DNA of 6,068 bases from Thermoleophilia bacterium (GCA_016462095.1 JAEMTW010000121.1:1-6068), one strand, 5' to 3'. Shown: positions 1 to 6,045, counted from the stretch's first letter. The notes: generated by a model from the letters alone, not told the origin. Numbers and translations are program-made.

Positions 1-57
1 GCCGGTACCCGCGCGTTCGCGGAGACCAGCGAAGAGTCGGATGGTGACGGTGGCCAC
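1..57 (-). CDS. MoaD/ThiS-family sulfur carrier protein, N-terminal fragment (runs off the window)
   Basis: Read on the minus strand from a GTG at 57, the 19 codons up to the window edge give MATVTIRLFAGLRERAGTG. The pattern V-T-[IV]-R-x-F-A-x-[LA]-R-E-x-A-G is typical of the first beta strand and helix of MoaD, the small subunit of molybdopterin synthase. MoaD is a ubiquitin-fold protein that carries a C-terminal thiocarboxylate and donates sulfur to the cofactor precursor; related proteins serve other sulfur-transfer routes. An in-frame TAG (complement of 67-69) lies four codons upstream, so GTG at 57 is the only visible start. No Shine-Dalgarno is seen, but TAGACT sits 6 bases upstream, suggesting a leaderless message. 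The C-terminal Gly-Gly that would confirm the family is outside the window. The gene is divergent from the mutase and has no evident metabolic link to it. The family call rests on 19 residues only. Confidence 0.66.
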   Translation of the reverse strand, partial: MATVTIRLFAGLRERAGTG

Positions 58-87
58 GACGGCAGTCTACGGGTGTCTGCCGACCCG
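58..87. repeat. Overlapping imperfect inverted repeats in the divergent promoter region (possible operator)
   Basis: Two inverted repeats share this stretch. The first has arms CGGCAG (60-65) and CTGCCG (77-82), extending to 58-84 with one mismatch. The second has arms CGGGT (70-74) and ACCCG (83-87) separated by 8 bases. They cover the -10 box of the minus-strand gene and the likely -35 region of the mutase promoter, where a repressor could act on both. Short arms like these also arise by chance in GC-rich DNA, and neither resembles the repeat in front of the GntR gene. Confidence 0.25.
64..69 (-). promoter_or_regulatory. Candidate -10 box (TAGACT) of the divergent MoaD-like gene
   Basis: On the minus strand TAGACT matches the TANNNT actinobacterial -10 pattern and stands 6 bases before the GTG at 57, so transcription would start at or within a base or two of the start codon. 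No convincing -35 hexamer is visible. It is supported mainly by the same arrangement at two other starts in this window. Confidence 0.45.
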
Positions 88-95
88 CGTCCGGC

Positions 96-101
96 TACTC
101 T
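96..101 (+). promoter_or_regulatory. Candidate -10 box (TACTCT) of the mutase gene or operon
   Basis: TACTCT fits TANNNT and lies 8 bases before the GTG at 110. There is no Shine-Dalgarno before that GTG, so the transcript would be leaderless or nearly so. No clear -35 is seen. As the first co-directional gene of the cluster, this is the natural place for the main promoter. Confidence 0.42.
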
Positions 102-109
102 GCTGCCTT

Positions 110-1675
110 GTGAGCGAGGACAACGTCACCACCGAATCGGGCATCCCCGTCGAGCCGTTCTATACCGGTGCCGGCGATTCCGCTGAGATTGCTGCGCCCG
201 GCGAGTTTCCGTACACGCGTGGCGTGCGCCCGGATGGCTATCGACGCCGTGCGTGGACGATGCGTCAGTACGCCGGCTTTGCCTCGGCGGAGGAGACGAA
301 CGAGCGCTTCAAGCTCTTGCTCGAGCGTGGTCAGACGGGTCTGTCGACGGCCTTCGACCTGCCGACGCAGCTGGGTCTCGACTCGGATGATCCGCGCAGC
401 CTCGGCGAGGTTGGTCGTACGGGTGTCGCGATCGATTCGGTCGAGGACATGGAGCGCCTCTTCAAGGGCATTCCGCTGGCCGACGTTTCGACGTCGATGA
501 CGATTAACGCGCCCGCCTCGGTTTTGCTGCTGCTGTACGAATTGACGGGTGAGCGCCAGGGTGTTGCGCCGGAGCAGTTGAGCGGCACGATCCAGAACGA
601 CATCCTTAAGGAGTACGCGGCGCGTGGTAATTACATCTATCCGCCGCGCCCGTCGATGCGTCTGACGGTCGACACGATTCGCTATGCCCAGGCGCGTCTG
701 CCGCGTTTCAACACGATCTCGATCTCCGGATACCACATCCGCGAGGCTGGTTCGACGGCGGTCCAGGAGCTGGCGTTTACGCTCGCCAACGGCCTCGCCT
801 ATGTGCAGGCCGCGGTTGATGGCGGGCTCGATGTCGATGCTTTCGCACCGCGACTGTCCTTCTTCTTCAACGCGCACAACGATGTCTTCCAAGAGGTCGC
901 AAAGTTCCGCGCCGCACGCCGAATGTGGGCGGGCTTTATGCGCGACCGCTTCGGTGCCAAGGACGAGCGCAGCCTGATGCTCCGCTTCCATGCGCAGACG
1001 GGCGGCTCGACGTTGACGGCTCAGCAGCCCGAGGTCAATCTCGTGCGCGTCGCGTTGCAGGCGTTCTCGGCTGCGGCCGGTGGCGCCCAGTCGCTCCATA
1101 CGAACGGTTTTGATGAGGCGCTTGCGCTGCCCACTGAGCACGCGGCGACGCTTGCCTTGCGGACGCAGCAGGTGCTGCTGCACGAGTCGGGTGTCCCGGC
1201 CACCGCCGATCCGTTTGGCGGCTCGTGGTACGTCGAGCAGTTGACGGACGACTTGGAAGCGCGTGCGCAAGAGCTGATTGACGAGATCGATCGCAAAGGC
1301 GGCAGCGTTGTCGCGATCGAAGAGGGCTTTATCCAAGACCAGATCGAGGACTCCTCGTATCGCTCGCAGATGCGGCTCGAGCGCGGCGACGACATCGTCG
1401 TCGGCGTCAACAAGTACCGCAACGACGAGGAGCCTGTCGTGCCGATCCATCGGCTCGACGCGAACCTAGAGCAAGAGCAGGTAGCGCGCACGCAGGCGCT
1501 GCGTGCTGCCCGTGACAGCGGTGCGGTCGAGTCGGCGCTTGCCGACGTGCGTGCCGCTGCCGATACCCCCGACCGCAACATGCTTGAGCCGATGCGCGTC
1601 GCCCTCGCTGCCCACGCCACGGTGGGCGAGGTCTGCGGCGTGCTGCGCAAGGTGTGGGGCACACACGACCGCTGA
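110..1675 (+). CDS. Methylmalonyl-CoA mutase, large (catalytic) subunit without B12-binding domain
   Basis: This is an adenosylcobalamin-dependent acyl-CoA mutase catalytic subunit of 521 residues (TIM-barrel domain) that should interconvert (R)-methylmalonyl-CoA and succinyl-CoA in the cytoplasm. Numbered from the GTG, family motifs include TMRQYAGF (51-58), TIQNDILKEY (160-169), SISGYH (204-209), FAPRLSFFFNAHND and QSLHTN. By alignment from memory with Propionibacterium MutB, Tyr54, Gln162, Arg172, Tyr208 and His209 match Tyr89, Gln197, Arg207, Tyr243 and His244. The Tyr/Arg pair favours methylmalonyl-CoA; isobutyryl-CoA mutase has Phe/Gln and 2-hydroxyisobutyryl-CoA mutase has Ile at the Tyr position. 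The protein ends after ATVGEVCGVLRKVWG, where the catalytic domain normally stops, so the DxHxxG B12-binding domain must be a separate subunit elsewhere. An in-frame ATG at 41 would add 23 atypical residues and overlap the divergent gene, so GTG 110 is preferred. The carboxylase genes follow after 54 bases. Ethylmalonyl-CoA mutase is a less likely alternative. Confidence 0.93.
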   Translation: MSEDNVTTESGIPVEPFYTGAGDSAEIAAPGEFPYTRGVRPDGYRRRAWTMRQYAGFASAEETNERFKLLLERGQTGLSTAFDLPTQLGLDSDDPRSLGEVGRTGVAIDSVEDMERLFKGIPLADVSTSMTINAPASVLLLLYELTGERQGVAPEQLSGTIQNDILKEYAARGNYIYPPRPSMRLTVDTIRYAQARLPRFNTISISGYHIREAGSTAVQELAFTLANGLAYVQAAVDGGLDVDAFAPRLSFFFNAHNDVFQEVAKFRAARRMWAGFMRDRFGAKDERSLMLRFHAQTGGSTLTAQQPEVNLVRVALQAFSAAAGGAQSLHTNGFDEALALPTEHAATLALRTQQVLLHESGVPATADPFGGSWYVEQLTDDLEARAQELIDEIDRKGGSVVAIEEGFIQDQIEDSSYRSQMRLERGDDIVVGVNKYRNDEEPVVPIHRLDANLEQEQVARTQALRAARDSGAVESALADVRAAADTPDRNMLEPMRVALAAHATVGEVCGVLRKVWGTHDR

Positions 1676-1679
1676 GTCG

Positions 1680-1712
1680 GCCCGGAAGGGCTATTCTCTC
1701 GCCGTTCCCGGC
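1680..1712 (+). other. Two small tandem hairpins between mutase and carboxyltransferase genes
   Basis: GCCC-GGAA-GGGC (1680-1691) and GCCG-TTCC-CGGC (1701-1712) are perfect 4-bp stems with tetraloops. The two loops are complementary to each other. The arms 1680-1687 and 1705-1712 can alternatively pair over 8 bp with one C-C mismatch. The second hairpin abuts the ribosome binding site at 1713. No T-run follows, so this is not a convincing intrinsic terminator. It could be a processing or translation-control element, or chance in GC-rich DNA. Confidence 0.3.
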
Positions 1713-1719
1713 AGGAAGG
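1713..1719 (+). promoter_or_regulatory. Ribosome binding site (AGGAAGG) that decides the GTG start of the carboxyltransferase gene
   Basis: AGGAAGG is a strong Shine-Dalgarno, 10 bases before the GTG at 1730. The nearer ATG at 1722 opens only ATG-ACC-CCG-TGA, so it cannot start the gene. This is the clearest Shine-Dalgarno in the window and contrasts with the starts at 110 and 5260, which have none. TATTCT at 1692-1697 could be an additional internal -10 box, but this is weak. Confidence 0.6.
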
Positions 1720-1729
1720 CAATGACCCC

Positions 1730-3292
1730 GTGACTGATCGCCACGATCCCGGCACCACAGCACAGCGCATCGCCCATCTTGAGGAACTGCGCGTGCAATC
1801 GCAGCACATCGATCCGCAGGCCGAGGAGCGCCAGCGCGCTCGCGGTAAGGGCTTGGCGCGTGAGCGCATCGAGGCGTTGTTCGACGCCGGCACGTTTCGC
1901 GAGATCGATCGCTACGCGCAGCATCGCAATGCCGAGCTGGCCGATCGCCGTCCCTATGGCGATGGTGTCATCACCGGGCATGGCCTAATCCACGGTCGTC
2001 GCGTCTTCGCGTTCTCGCAGGACTTCACCGTCTTCGGCGGCTCGCTGGGCGAGGTGTTCGCCGAGAAGATCTGCAAGGTGATGGATCTGGCGCTGCGCTA
2101 TGGCTGTCCGTTTGTCGGCATCAACGATTCGGGTGGCGCGCGGATCCAAGAGGGCGTCGTCTCGCTTGGCGGCTATGCCGACATCTTTCAGCGCAACGTC
2201 GACGCGTCGGGTGTGATCCCGCAGATCTCGCTGATCATGGGACCCTGCGCGGGTGGCGCGGTCTACTCGCCCGCCATCACCGACTTCATTTTGATGGTCC
2301 GCGAGACCTCGCACATGTTCATCACCGGCCCCGATGTGGTGCGGGCAGTGACGGGCGAAGAGGTGACGATGGAAGAGCTCGGTGGTGCGGATACGCATGC
2401 CGAGAAGAGCGGTGTCTGCCACCTCGTCTGTGAGGACGAGGCCGCGTGTATCGCGGATGCGCGTGCGCTGATTTCGTTCTTACCGCAGAACAATGTTGAT
2501 GCTCCACCGTGGGCGCCGACGGACGATCCTGCCGATCGTCTCTGCACCGAGCTCGACACGCTGATCCCCGATAGTCCGAACAAGCCGTACGACATGAACG
2601 CGGTGATTCGCTCCGTCGTCGACGATGGCGCGTTCTTCGAGATCCAGCCGACGTACGCCCGCAACATCGTGGTGGGCTTCGCGCGTCTCAACGGACATTC
2701 GATCGGCATCGTTGGCAACCAGCCGGGCCAGCTCGCGGGCGTGCTCGATATCGCCTCGAGCGAGAAGGCCGCGCGCTTCGTGCGCACCTGCGACGCTTTC
2801 GGCATTCCAATTCTCACCCTCGTTGACGTGCCGGGCTTTTTGCCGGGTACCGAGCAGGAGTGGGGCGGCATCATTCGTCATGGCGCCAAGTTGCTCTATG
2901 CGTACGGCGAGGCAACGGTGCCGAAGCTGACGCTGATTACGCGCAAGGCCTATGGCGGTGCGTACGACGTGATGGGTTCGAAGCATCTGCGCGCCGACGT
3001 CAACTTGGCTTGGCCAACGGCGGAGGTTGCGGTGATGGGGCCCGAGGGCGCCGTCAACGTCGTCTATCGCAAGGAGCTGGCCGAGGCGGCCGATCCCGAG
3101 GCCCGTCGAGCCGAGCTGATCGACGAGTATCGCGCGCGCTTCTCGAATCCGTATACGGCTGCCGAGCGCGGTTTCGTCGACGATGTGATCCTGCCGCACG
3201 AGACGCGTCACGCATTGATCGACGCGCTCGAGGCGTCGCTGACCAAGCGCGTTGAGCGGCCGAAGCGCAAGCACGGAAACATCCCGCTGTGA
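1730..3292 (+). CDS. pccB: Acyl-CoA carboxylase carboxyltransferase (beta) subunit, probably propionyl-CoA carboxylase beta
   Basis: This 520-residue protein is the biotin-dependent carboxyltransferase subunit. It moves the carboxyl group from carboxybiotin on the alpha subunit to an acyl-CoA, most likely making (S)-methylmalonyl-CoA from propionyl-CoA. It has the two crotonase-fold halves usual for the family (about 20-260 and 270-510) and typical length. The N-half glycine-rich motif GPCAGGAVYSPA (171-182) and the C-half motif RKAYGGAYDVMGSK (405-418) are the two oxyanion-hole regions; NDSGGARIQEG (132-142) and PGFLPGTEQEWGGIIRHGAK (368-387) are also conserved. Asp413 in GGAYDVM matches Asp422 of Streptomyces coelicolor PccB, the residue known to favour propionyl-CoA over acetyl-CoA (Ile in the corresponding AccB). 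The C-terminus, KHGNIPL, is the family's usual ending. The GTG start is set by AGGAAGG 10 bases upstream. Its stop overlaps the next start as GTGA. Substrate is inferred from Asp413 and the neighbouring mutase. Confidence 0.93.
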   Translation: MTDRHDPGTTAQRIAHLEELRVQSQHIDPQAEERQRARGKGLARERIEALFDAGTFREIDRYAQHRNAELADRRPYGDGVITGHGLIHGRRVFAFSQDFTVFGGSLGEVFAEKICKVMDLALRYGCPFVGINDSGGARIQEGVVSLGGYADIFQRNVDASGVIPQISLIMGPCAGGAVYSPAITDFILMVRETSHMFITGPDVVRAVTGEEVTMEELGGADTHAEKSGVCHLVCEDEAACIADARALISFLPQNNVDAPPWAPTDDPADRLCTELDTLIPDSPNKPYDMNAVIRSVVDDGAFFEIQPTYARNIVVGFARLNGHSIGIVGNQPGQLAGVLDIASSEKAARFVRTCDAFGIPILTLVDVPGFLPGTEQEWGGIIRHGAKLLYAYGEATVPKLTLITRKAYGGAYDVMGSKHLRADVNLAWPTAEVAVMGPEGAVNVVYRKELAEAADPEARRAELIDEYRARFSNPYTAAERGFVDDVILPHETRHALIDALEASLTKRVERPKRKHGNIPL

Positions 3293-3459
3293 GCGAAGAG
3301 AAGCGTGACGAGACGGCTGCGGCAGAGCAGCGTGCGATCGATGCTGCCCTCGCGATCGTCGAGCGCGAGGGCCCGCTCGCGGGGCATCCGGCCTATCGCA
3401 GCGCGTGGCGTCAGCAGGCTGCGCGCGAGCAGATCGACAACGGGATCGAGGCGCGATGA
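3289..3459 (+). CDS. 56-residue protein between carboxylase beta and alpha genes; candidate epsilon-like accessory subunit
   Basis: This short gene starts at a GTG overlapping the beta-subunit stop (GTGA, 3289-3292) and ends in ATGA (3456-3459), which holds the alpha-subunit start. Overlaps at both ends imply translational coupling. About 44 of its 56 codons end in G or C, as expected for a real gene here. The protein is charged and probably two helices (about 5-26 and 35-51) joined by GPLAGHP (28-34). There is no signal peptide, membrane segment or cysteine. Actinobacterial acyl-CoA carboxylases often carry a small epsilon subunit encoded beside the beta gene that binds the carboxyltransferase and raises activity. 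Size, location and the C-terminal RSAWRQQAAR (37-46), reminiscent of the Trp-containing tail of that family, fit. The family's usual N-terminal IRVVRGNP-type strand is absent, so membership is not shown. That it is a gene is likely; its function is inference. Confidence 0.75.
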   Translation: MSEEKRDETAAAEQRAIDAALAIVEREGPLAGHPAYRSAWRQQAAREQIDNGIEAR

Positions 3460-5222
3460 CGCCGCCGTTTAGTCGCATTCTGGTCGCCAACCGTGGCGAG
3501 ATCGCGATCCGCGTCTTTCGTGCCTGTCGCGAGCTCGGTATCGAGACGGTCGCCGTCTACTCCGAGGCCGATGCTGGCGCCCCGCACGTGCGCTACGCCG
3601 ACGAGGCCGTGCTGCTTGGTGCTGCCGCGCCGAGCGAGAGCTATCTGAATATTCCCAAGCTGATCGACGCCGCCAAGCGCACGGGTGCGCAGGCGATCCA
3701 TCCGGGCTACGGCTTTCTTGCCGAGAGCGCTCCGTTTGCGACTGCGGTCGAGGAGGCTGGCCTGGTTTGGATTGGTCCGCCGCCGAGCGCGATCGATGCG
3801 ATGGGTTCGAAGATCAACTCGCGCATCCTGATGGCCAATGCTGGTGTGCCGATCGTGCCTGGCACGACTGAGGAGATCACAGATCCTGTTCGCGTCGTCG
3901 AGTTGGGCGAGCAGTACGGCTGGCCGATTGCGCTGAAGGCCTCGGCCGGTGGTGGTGGTCGTGGCCTCAAGGTCGTGCACGAGGCGTCGGAGGCCGAGCG
4001 TCTGCTCGAGGCCGCCAAGCGCGAGGGCGAGGCCTGGTTTGGCAACGGCGCGGTCTACGTCGAGAAGTACGTCGAGGATCCGCGGCACGTCGAGATCCAG
4101 GTGATGGCCGACACGCATGGCACGACGGTGCATCTTGGTGAGCGCGATTGCACGCTGCAGCGTCGGCATCAGAAGATCGTCGAGGAGTCCCCGTCGCCGG
4201 CCGTCAACGAAGAGTTGCGGGCGCGGATGGGTGCGATGGCGGTCGCGGCTGCCGAGGCCGTCGGCTACGTCGGCGCCGGCACCGTCGAGTGCTTGCTCGA
4301 TCGGCATGGCGATTTCTTTTTCCTTGAGATGAACACGCGGATTCAGGTCGAGCATCCCGTCACCGAGCTCGTCACGGGTGTCGATCTCGTGCGCGAGCAG
4401 ATCCTCGTCGCCTCGGGCCAGCCGCTGTCGTTTGCGCAGTCCGACATCGTCATGCGTGGGCACGCGATCGAGTGTCGTGTCAATGCGGAGGATCCTGGCA
4501 ACGGCTTTACGCCCTCGCCGGGCAAGCTGCTTCGCCATCGACCGCCGAGTGGTCCTGGTATCCGCGTCGAGTCGGGCGTGGAGGAGGGCGGCGAGATCAA
4601 CGACCGCTACGACCCGATGGTCGCGAAGCTGCTCGTCTGGGACACGTCGCGCGAGCGCGCGATTGCCCGCATGCGTCGCGCGCTCGATGAGTACGAGATC
4701 GTTGGTCCCAAGACGCTTCTGCCGATGCACCGCATCGTCATGCGCGCGCCCGAGTTTGCGGCGGGCGAGACCTGTGCCGGTTTGGTCGAGGGCGCCTGGG
4801 CCGATGCCTGCGCTGCGCTCGCCGACGAGCCGACCAATGCTCCCGCTCAGTCGGCCAGTGGCACGACGATTCCGCGTCACGTCCCCGTCGAGGTCGACGG
4901 GCGGCGCTACGACGTGGTGCTGCGCCTGCCGGCTGCAGCTGGTGCCGAGGAGGCTCGCGATCGCATTCGTGCTCGCCAGAGTGGTGGCGCGGGTGGTGCT
5001 GCCGAGGGTGCGATCATCTCGCCGATGCAGGGCACGGTGCTCCAGCTCGAGGTCGCCGAGGGCGATCACGTCGAGGCCGGTCAGGTGGTGGCGGTGGTCG
5101 AGGCGATGAAGATGGAGAACGAGGTCACGTCGCTGCAGGCCGGTACGGTCGAGACGGTCCACGTGCAGGCGGGGCAGGGCGTGCAGGCCGGTCAGGTCTT
5201 GCTCGAGCTCGCGGGCGAATAA
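3456..5222 (+). CDS. pccA: Acyl-CoA carboxylase alpha subunit: biotin carboxylase fused to biotin carboxyl carrier domain
   Basis: This 588-residue protein carboxylates its own biotin with ATP and bicarbonate and hands the carboxyl group to the beta subunit. From the ATG at 3456 the order is: biotin carboxylase N-domain (ILVANRGEIAIRV, 8-20; IHPGYGFLAE, 81-90), ATP-grasp domain with glycine-rich KASAGGGGRG (161-170) and RHQK (237-240), catalytic EMNTRIQVEHPVTE (291-304), and a C-domain with ECRVNAEDP (339-347). Lys161, Lys240, Glu291, Arg295 and Arg341 match the E. coli AccC residues Lys159, Lys238, Glu288, Arg292 and Arg338. A short linker (about 450-515), including Gly/Ala-rich stretches, leads to a biotinyl domain (519-588). 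EAMKMEN (549-555) places biotin on Lys552, 36 residues from the end, as usual. Length fits actinobacterial AccA/PccA. The reading frame is open upstream to an ATG at 3405, but that start adds 17 unrelated residues inside the small upstream gene; the ATGA overlap supports 3456. A weak GAGG lies 4 bases upstream. It may also serve other beta subunits. Confidence 0.94.
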   Translation: MTPPFSRILVANRGEIAIRVFRACRELGIETVAVYSEADAGAPHVRYADEAVLLGAAAPSESYLNIPKLIDAAKRTGAQAIHPGYGFLAESAPFATAVEEAGLVWIGPPPSAIDAMGSKINSRILMANAGVPIVPGTTEEITDPVRVVELGEQYGWPIALKASAGGGGRGLKVVHEASEAERLLEAAKREGEAWFGNGAVYVEKYVEDPRHVEIQVMADTHGTTVHLGERDCTLQRRHQKIVEESPSPAVNEELRARMGAMAVAAAEAVGYVGAGTVECLLDRHGDFFFLEMNTRIQVEHPVTELVTGVDLVREQILVASGQPLSFAQSDIVMRGHAIECRVNAEDPGNGFTPSPGKLLRHRPPSGPGIRVESGVEEGGEINDRYDPMVAKLLVWDTSRERAIARMRRALDEYEIVGPKTLLPMHRIVMRAPEFAAGETCAGLVEGAWADACAALADEPTNAPAQSASGTTIPRHVPVEVDGRRYDVVLRLPAAAGAEEARDRIRARQSGGAGGAAEGAIISPMQGTVLQLEVAEGDHVEAGQVVAVVEAMKMENEVTSLQAGTVETVHVQAGQGVQAGQVLLELAGE

Positions 5223-5234
5223 CTCGTAAGTGGA

Positions 5235-5247
5235 ACGCACGTTGCGT
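5235..5247. promoter_or_regulatory. Inverted repeat ACGCA-CGT-TGCGT, candidate operator of the GntR regulator
   Basis: Perfect 5-bp arms (5235-5239 and 5243-5247) flank a 3-base centre, and the right arm ends on the first base of the TATAGT -10 box. A protein bound here would block that promoter, which fits autoregulation, common in GntR-family genes. A GT-N3-AC core (5230-5236), the spacing found in several FadR-type operators, overlaps the left arm, but its flanks are not symmetric. No copy is seen before the mutase gene. Confidence 0.4.
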
Positions 5248-5252
5248 ATAGT
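5247..5252 (+). promoter_or_regulatory. -10 box (TATAGT) of the GntR regulator gene
   Basis: TATAGT differs from the TATAAT consensus at one base and lies 7 bases before the ATG at 5260, so the predicted transcription start falls on or next to that ATG. There is no Shine-Dalgarno, so a leaderless message is likely. No good -35 is seen at the usual spacing. It lies in the 37-base gap after the alpha-subunit stop and would allow the regulator to be expressed apart from the operon. Confidence 0.55.
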
Positions 5253-5259
5253 CACCAGA

Positions 5260-6003
5260 ATGGGACAGATCGATACAACTGAGTGGGAAGACGAACCCGT
5301 CTACGTTCGCGACGCGGTCTTCGAGCCGATCGACACACCGACGGCAGTGGCTGAGGTGGCGCGGCGCATTCGTCAGGCGATTGTTCTCGGAGTGCTGCGC
5401 GACGGCGACCGCCTGCCGGCCGAGACCGAGCTGGCCAAGCGCATTGGCGTGGGTGTGATGACAGTCCGCGCGGCTCTGTCCGAGTTGCGCGCCGACGGTC
5501 TGCTCGAGACGCATCGCGGTCGCCTCGGCGGCTCGTTCGTGGCGTCGAGCCACATGGCGTTTCTGTCCGGGAGTTCGCCGACGAACCCGGAGACGTTCCG
5601 TAATCAGGCCCAGGTCTTGGGTGGGCTCGAGGCCCACGCCGCGTTGCTCGCGACTGCTCTGATCACCGAGGATGAGTTGATCATCCTGGGCGAGCTGGTC
5701 GAGGAGATCAACCAGCCGCACACGACGAGCGAGGTCGGCATCCTCAACAATCGCTTCCACCTGACGATCGCCGCGGCCTCCGGCAATCGCCTGCTGGTCT
5801 CGGAGATCAGCCAGCGCCGCGCCGAGCTCTACGCCGACGCCTTCGCGCTCGCCAAAGTCGAGTTGCCGCTGCCTCCTGGCAACGACGCGCACCCCGCAAT
5901 TGTCGAGGCAATGACGGCCCGCGATGGTCAACGCGCGTCTACGTCTATGTGGGAGCACCACCAGTTCACGATGGACGGGGTTCTCACAGCGCGACGCGCC
6001 TAG
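5260..6003 (+). CDS. GntR-family transcriptional regulator, FadR/FCD type
   Basis: From the ATG at 5260 this is a 247-residue DNA-binding regulator. Residues about 28-96 form the GntR winged helix-turn-helix: AEVARRIRQAIVLGVLRDGD, then RLPAETELAKRIGVGVMTVR (51-70) and a wing at THRGRLGGSFV. The rest (about 115-240) is an all-helical FCD ligand-binding domain. His167 in NNRFH, His211 in DAHPAIVEAM and His233 or His234 in WEHHQF fit the three metal-binding histidines; the Asp usual four residues before the first His is Asn163 here. An in-frame GTG at 5230 would add 10 residues (MERTLRIVTR), but those codons contain the inverted repeat and TATAGT box, so ATG 5260 is preferred. It follows the alpha-subunit gene in the same direction and may control this cluster in response to an acyl-CoA or organic acid. 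Target and effector are inferred from position only. Confidence 0.88.
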   Translation: MGQIDTTEWEDEPVYVRDAVFEPIDTPTAVAEVARRIRQAIVLGVLRDGDRLPAETELAKRIGVGVMTVRAALSELRADGLLETHRGRLGGSFVASSHMAFLSGSSPTNPETFRNQAQVLGGLEAHAALLATALITEDELIILGELVEEINQPHTTSEVGILNNRFHLTIAAASGNRLLVSEISQRRAELYADAFALAKVELPLPPGNDAHPAIVEAMTARDGQRASTSMWEHHQFTMDGVLTARRA

Positions 6004-6014
6004 CTCGCGATCAG

Positions 6015-6045
6015 CTTCCTATTGGGGTCAGACCCTTTTAGGAAG
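6015..6045. repeat. 31-base near-perfect palindrome downstream of the regulator (REP-like or element end)
   Basis: The sequence is symmetric about A6030. Outer arms CTTCCTA (6015-6021) and TAGGAAG (6039-6045) and inner arms GGGTC (6025-6029) and GACCC (6031-6035) are exact complements. Between them are two T-T mismatches and one G-T pair, so 12 of 15 opposed positions are Watson-Crick. No T-run follows the outer stem on either strand, which argues against an ordinary intrinsic terminator, although TTTT follows the inner stem. A GGGGTCAGACCC-type core is, as I recall, found in repeats near IS200-like (RAYT) transposases; no transposase is in the window. The remaining bases to 6068 show nothing recognisable. 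Confidence 0.6.

Noticed and set aside
41..109. N-terminal extension of the mutase from ATG 41
   Set aside because: The 23 residues are unlike the family, overlap the divergent MoaD-like coding sequence and the promoter boxes, and the conserved-looking N-terminus begins at GTG 110.
95..1450. 451-codon open frame on the minus strand opposite the mutase
   Set aside because: Same cause: low-complexity, Arg-rich product with no domain, antisense to a fully conserved enzyme.
3405..3455. N-terminal extension of the alpha subunit from ATG 3405
   Set aside because: The 17 residues are unrelated to biotin carboxylase N-termini and lie within the small coupled gene; ATG 3456 in the ATGA overlap precedes the conserved ILVANRGEIA strand.
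5074..5197. 13-base direct repeat AGGCCGGTCAGGT at 5074-5086 and 5185-5197
   Set aside because: It encodes the matching [VQ]-E/Q-A-G-Q-V turns in the two pseudo-symmetric halves of the biotinyl domain, so protein structure and codon bias explain it.
3411..5255. 614-codon open frame on the minus strand opposite the alpha-subunit gene
   Set aside because: It is a shadow of the strongly biased plus-strand codons. The product is Arg/Leu/Asp/His-rich with no recognisable motif, while the plus strand encodes an intact biotin carboxylase.
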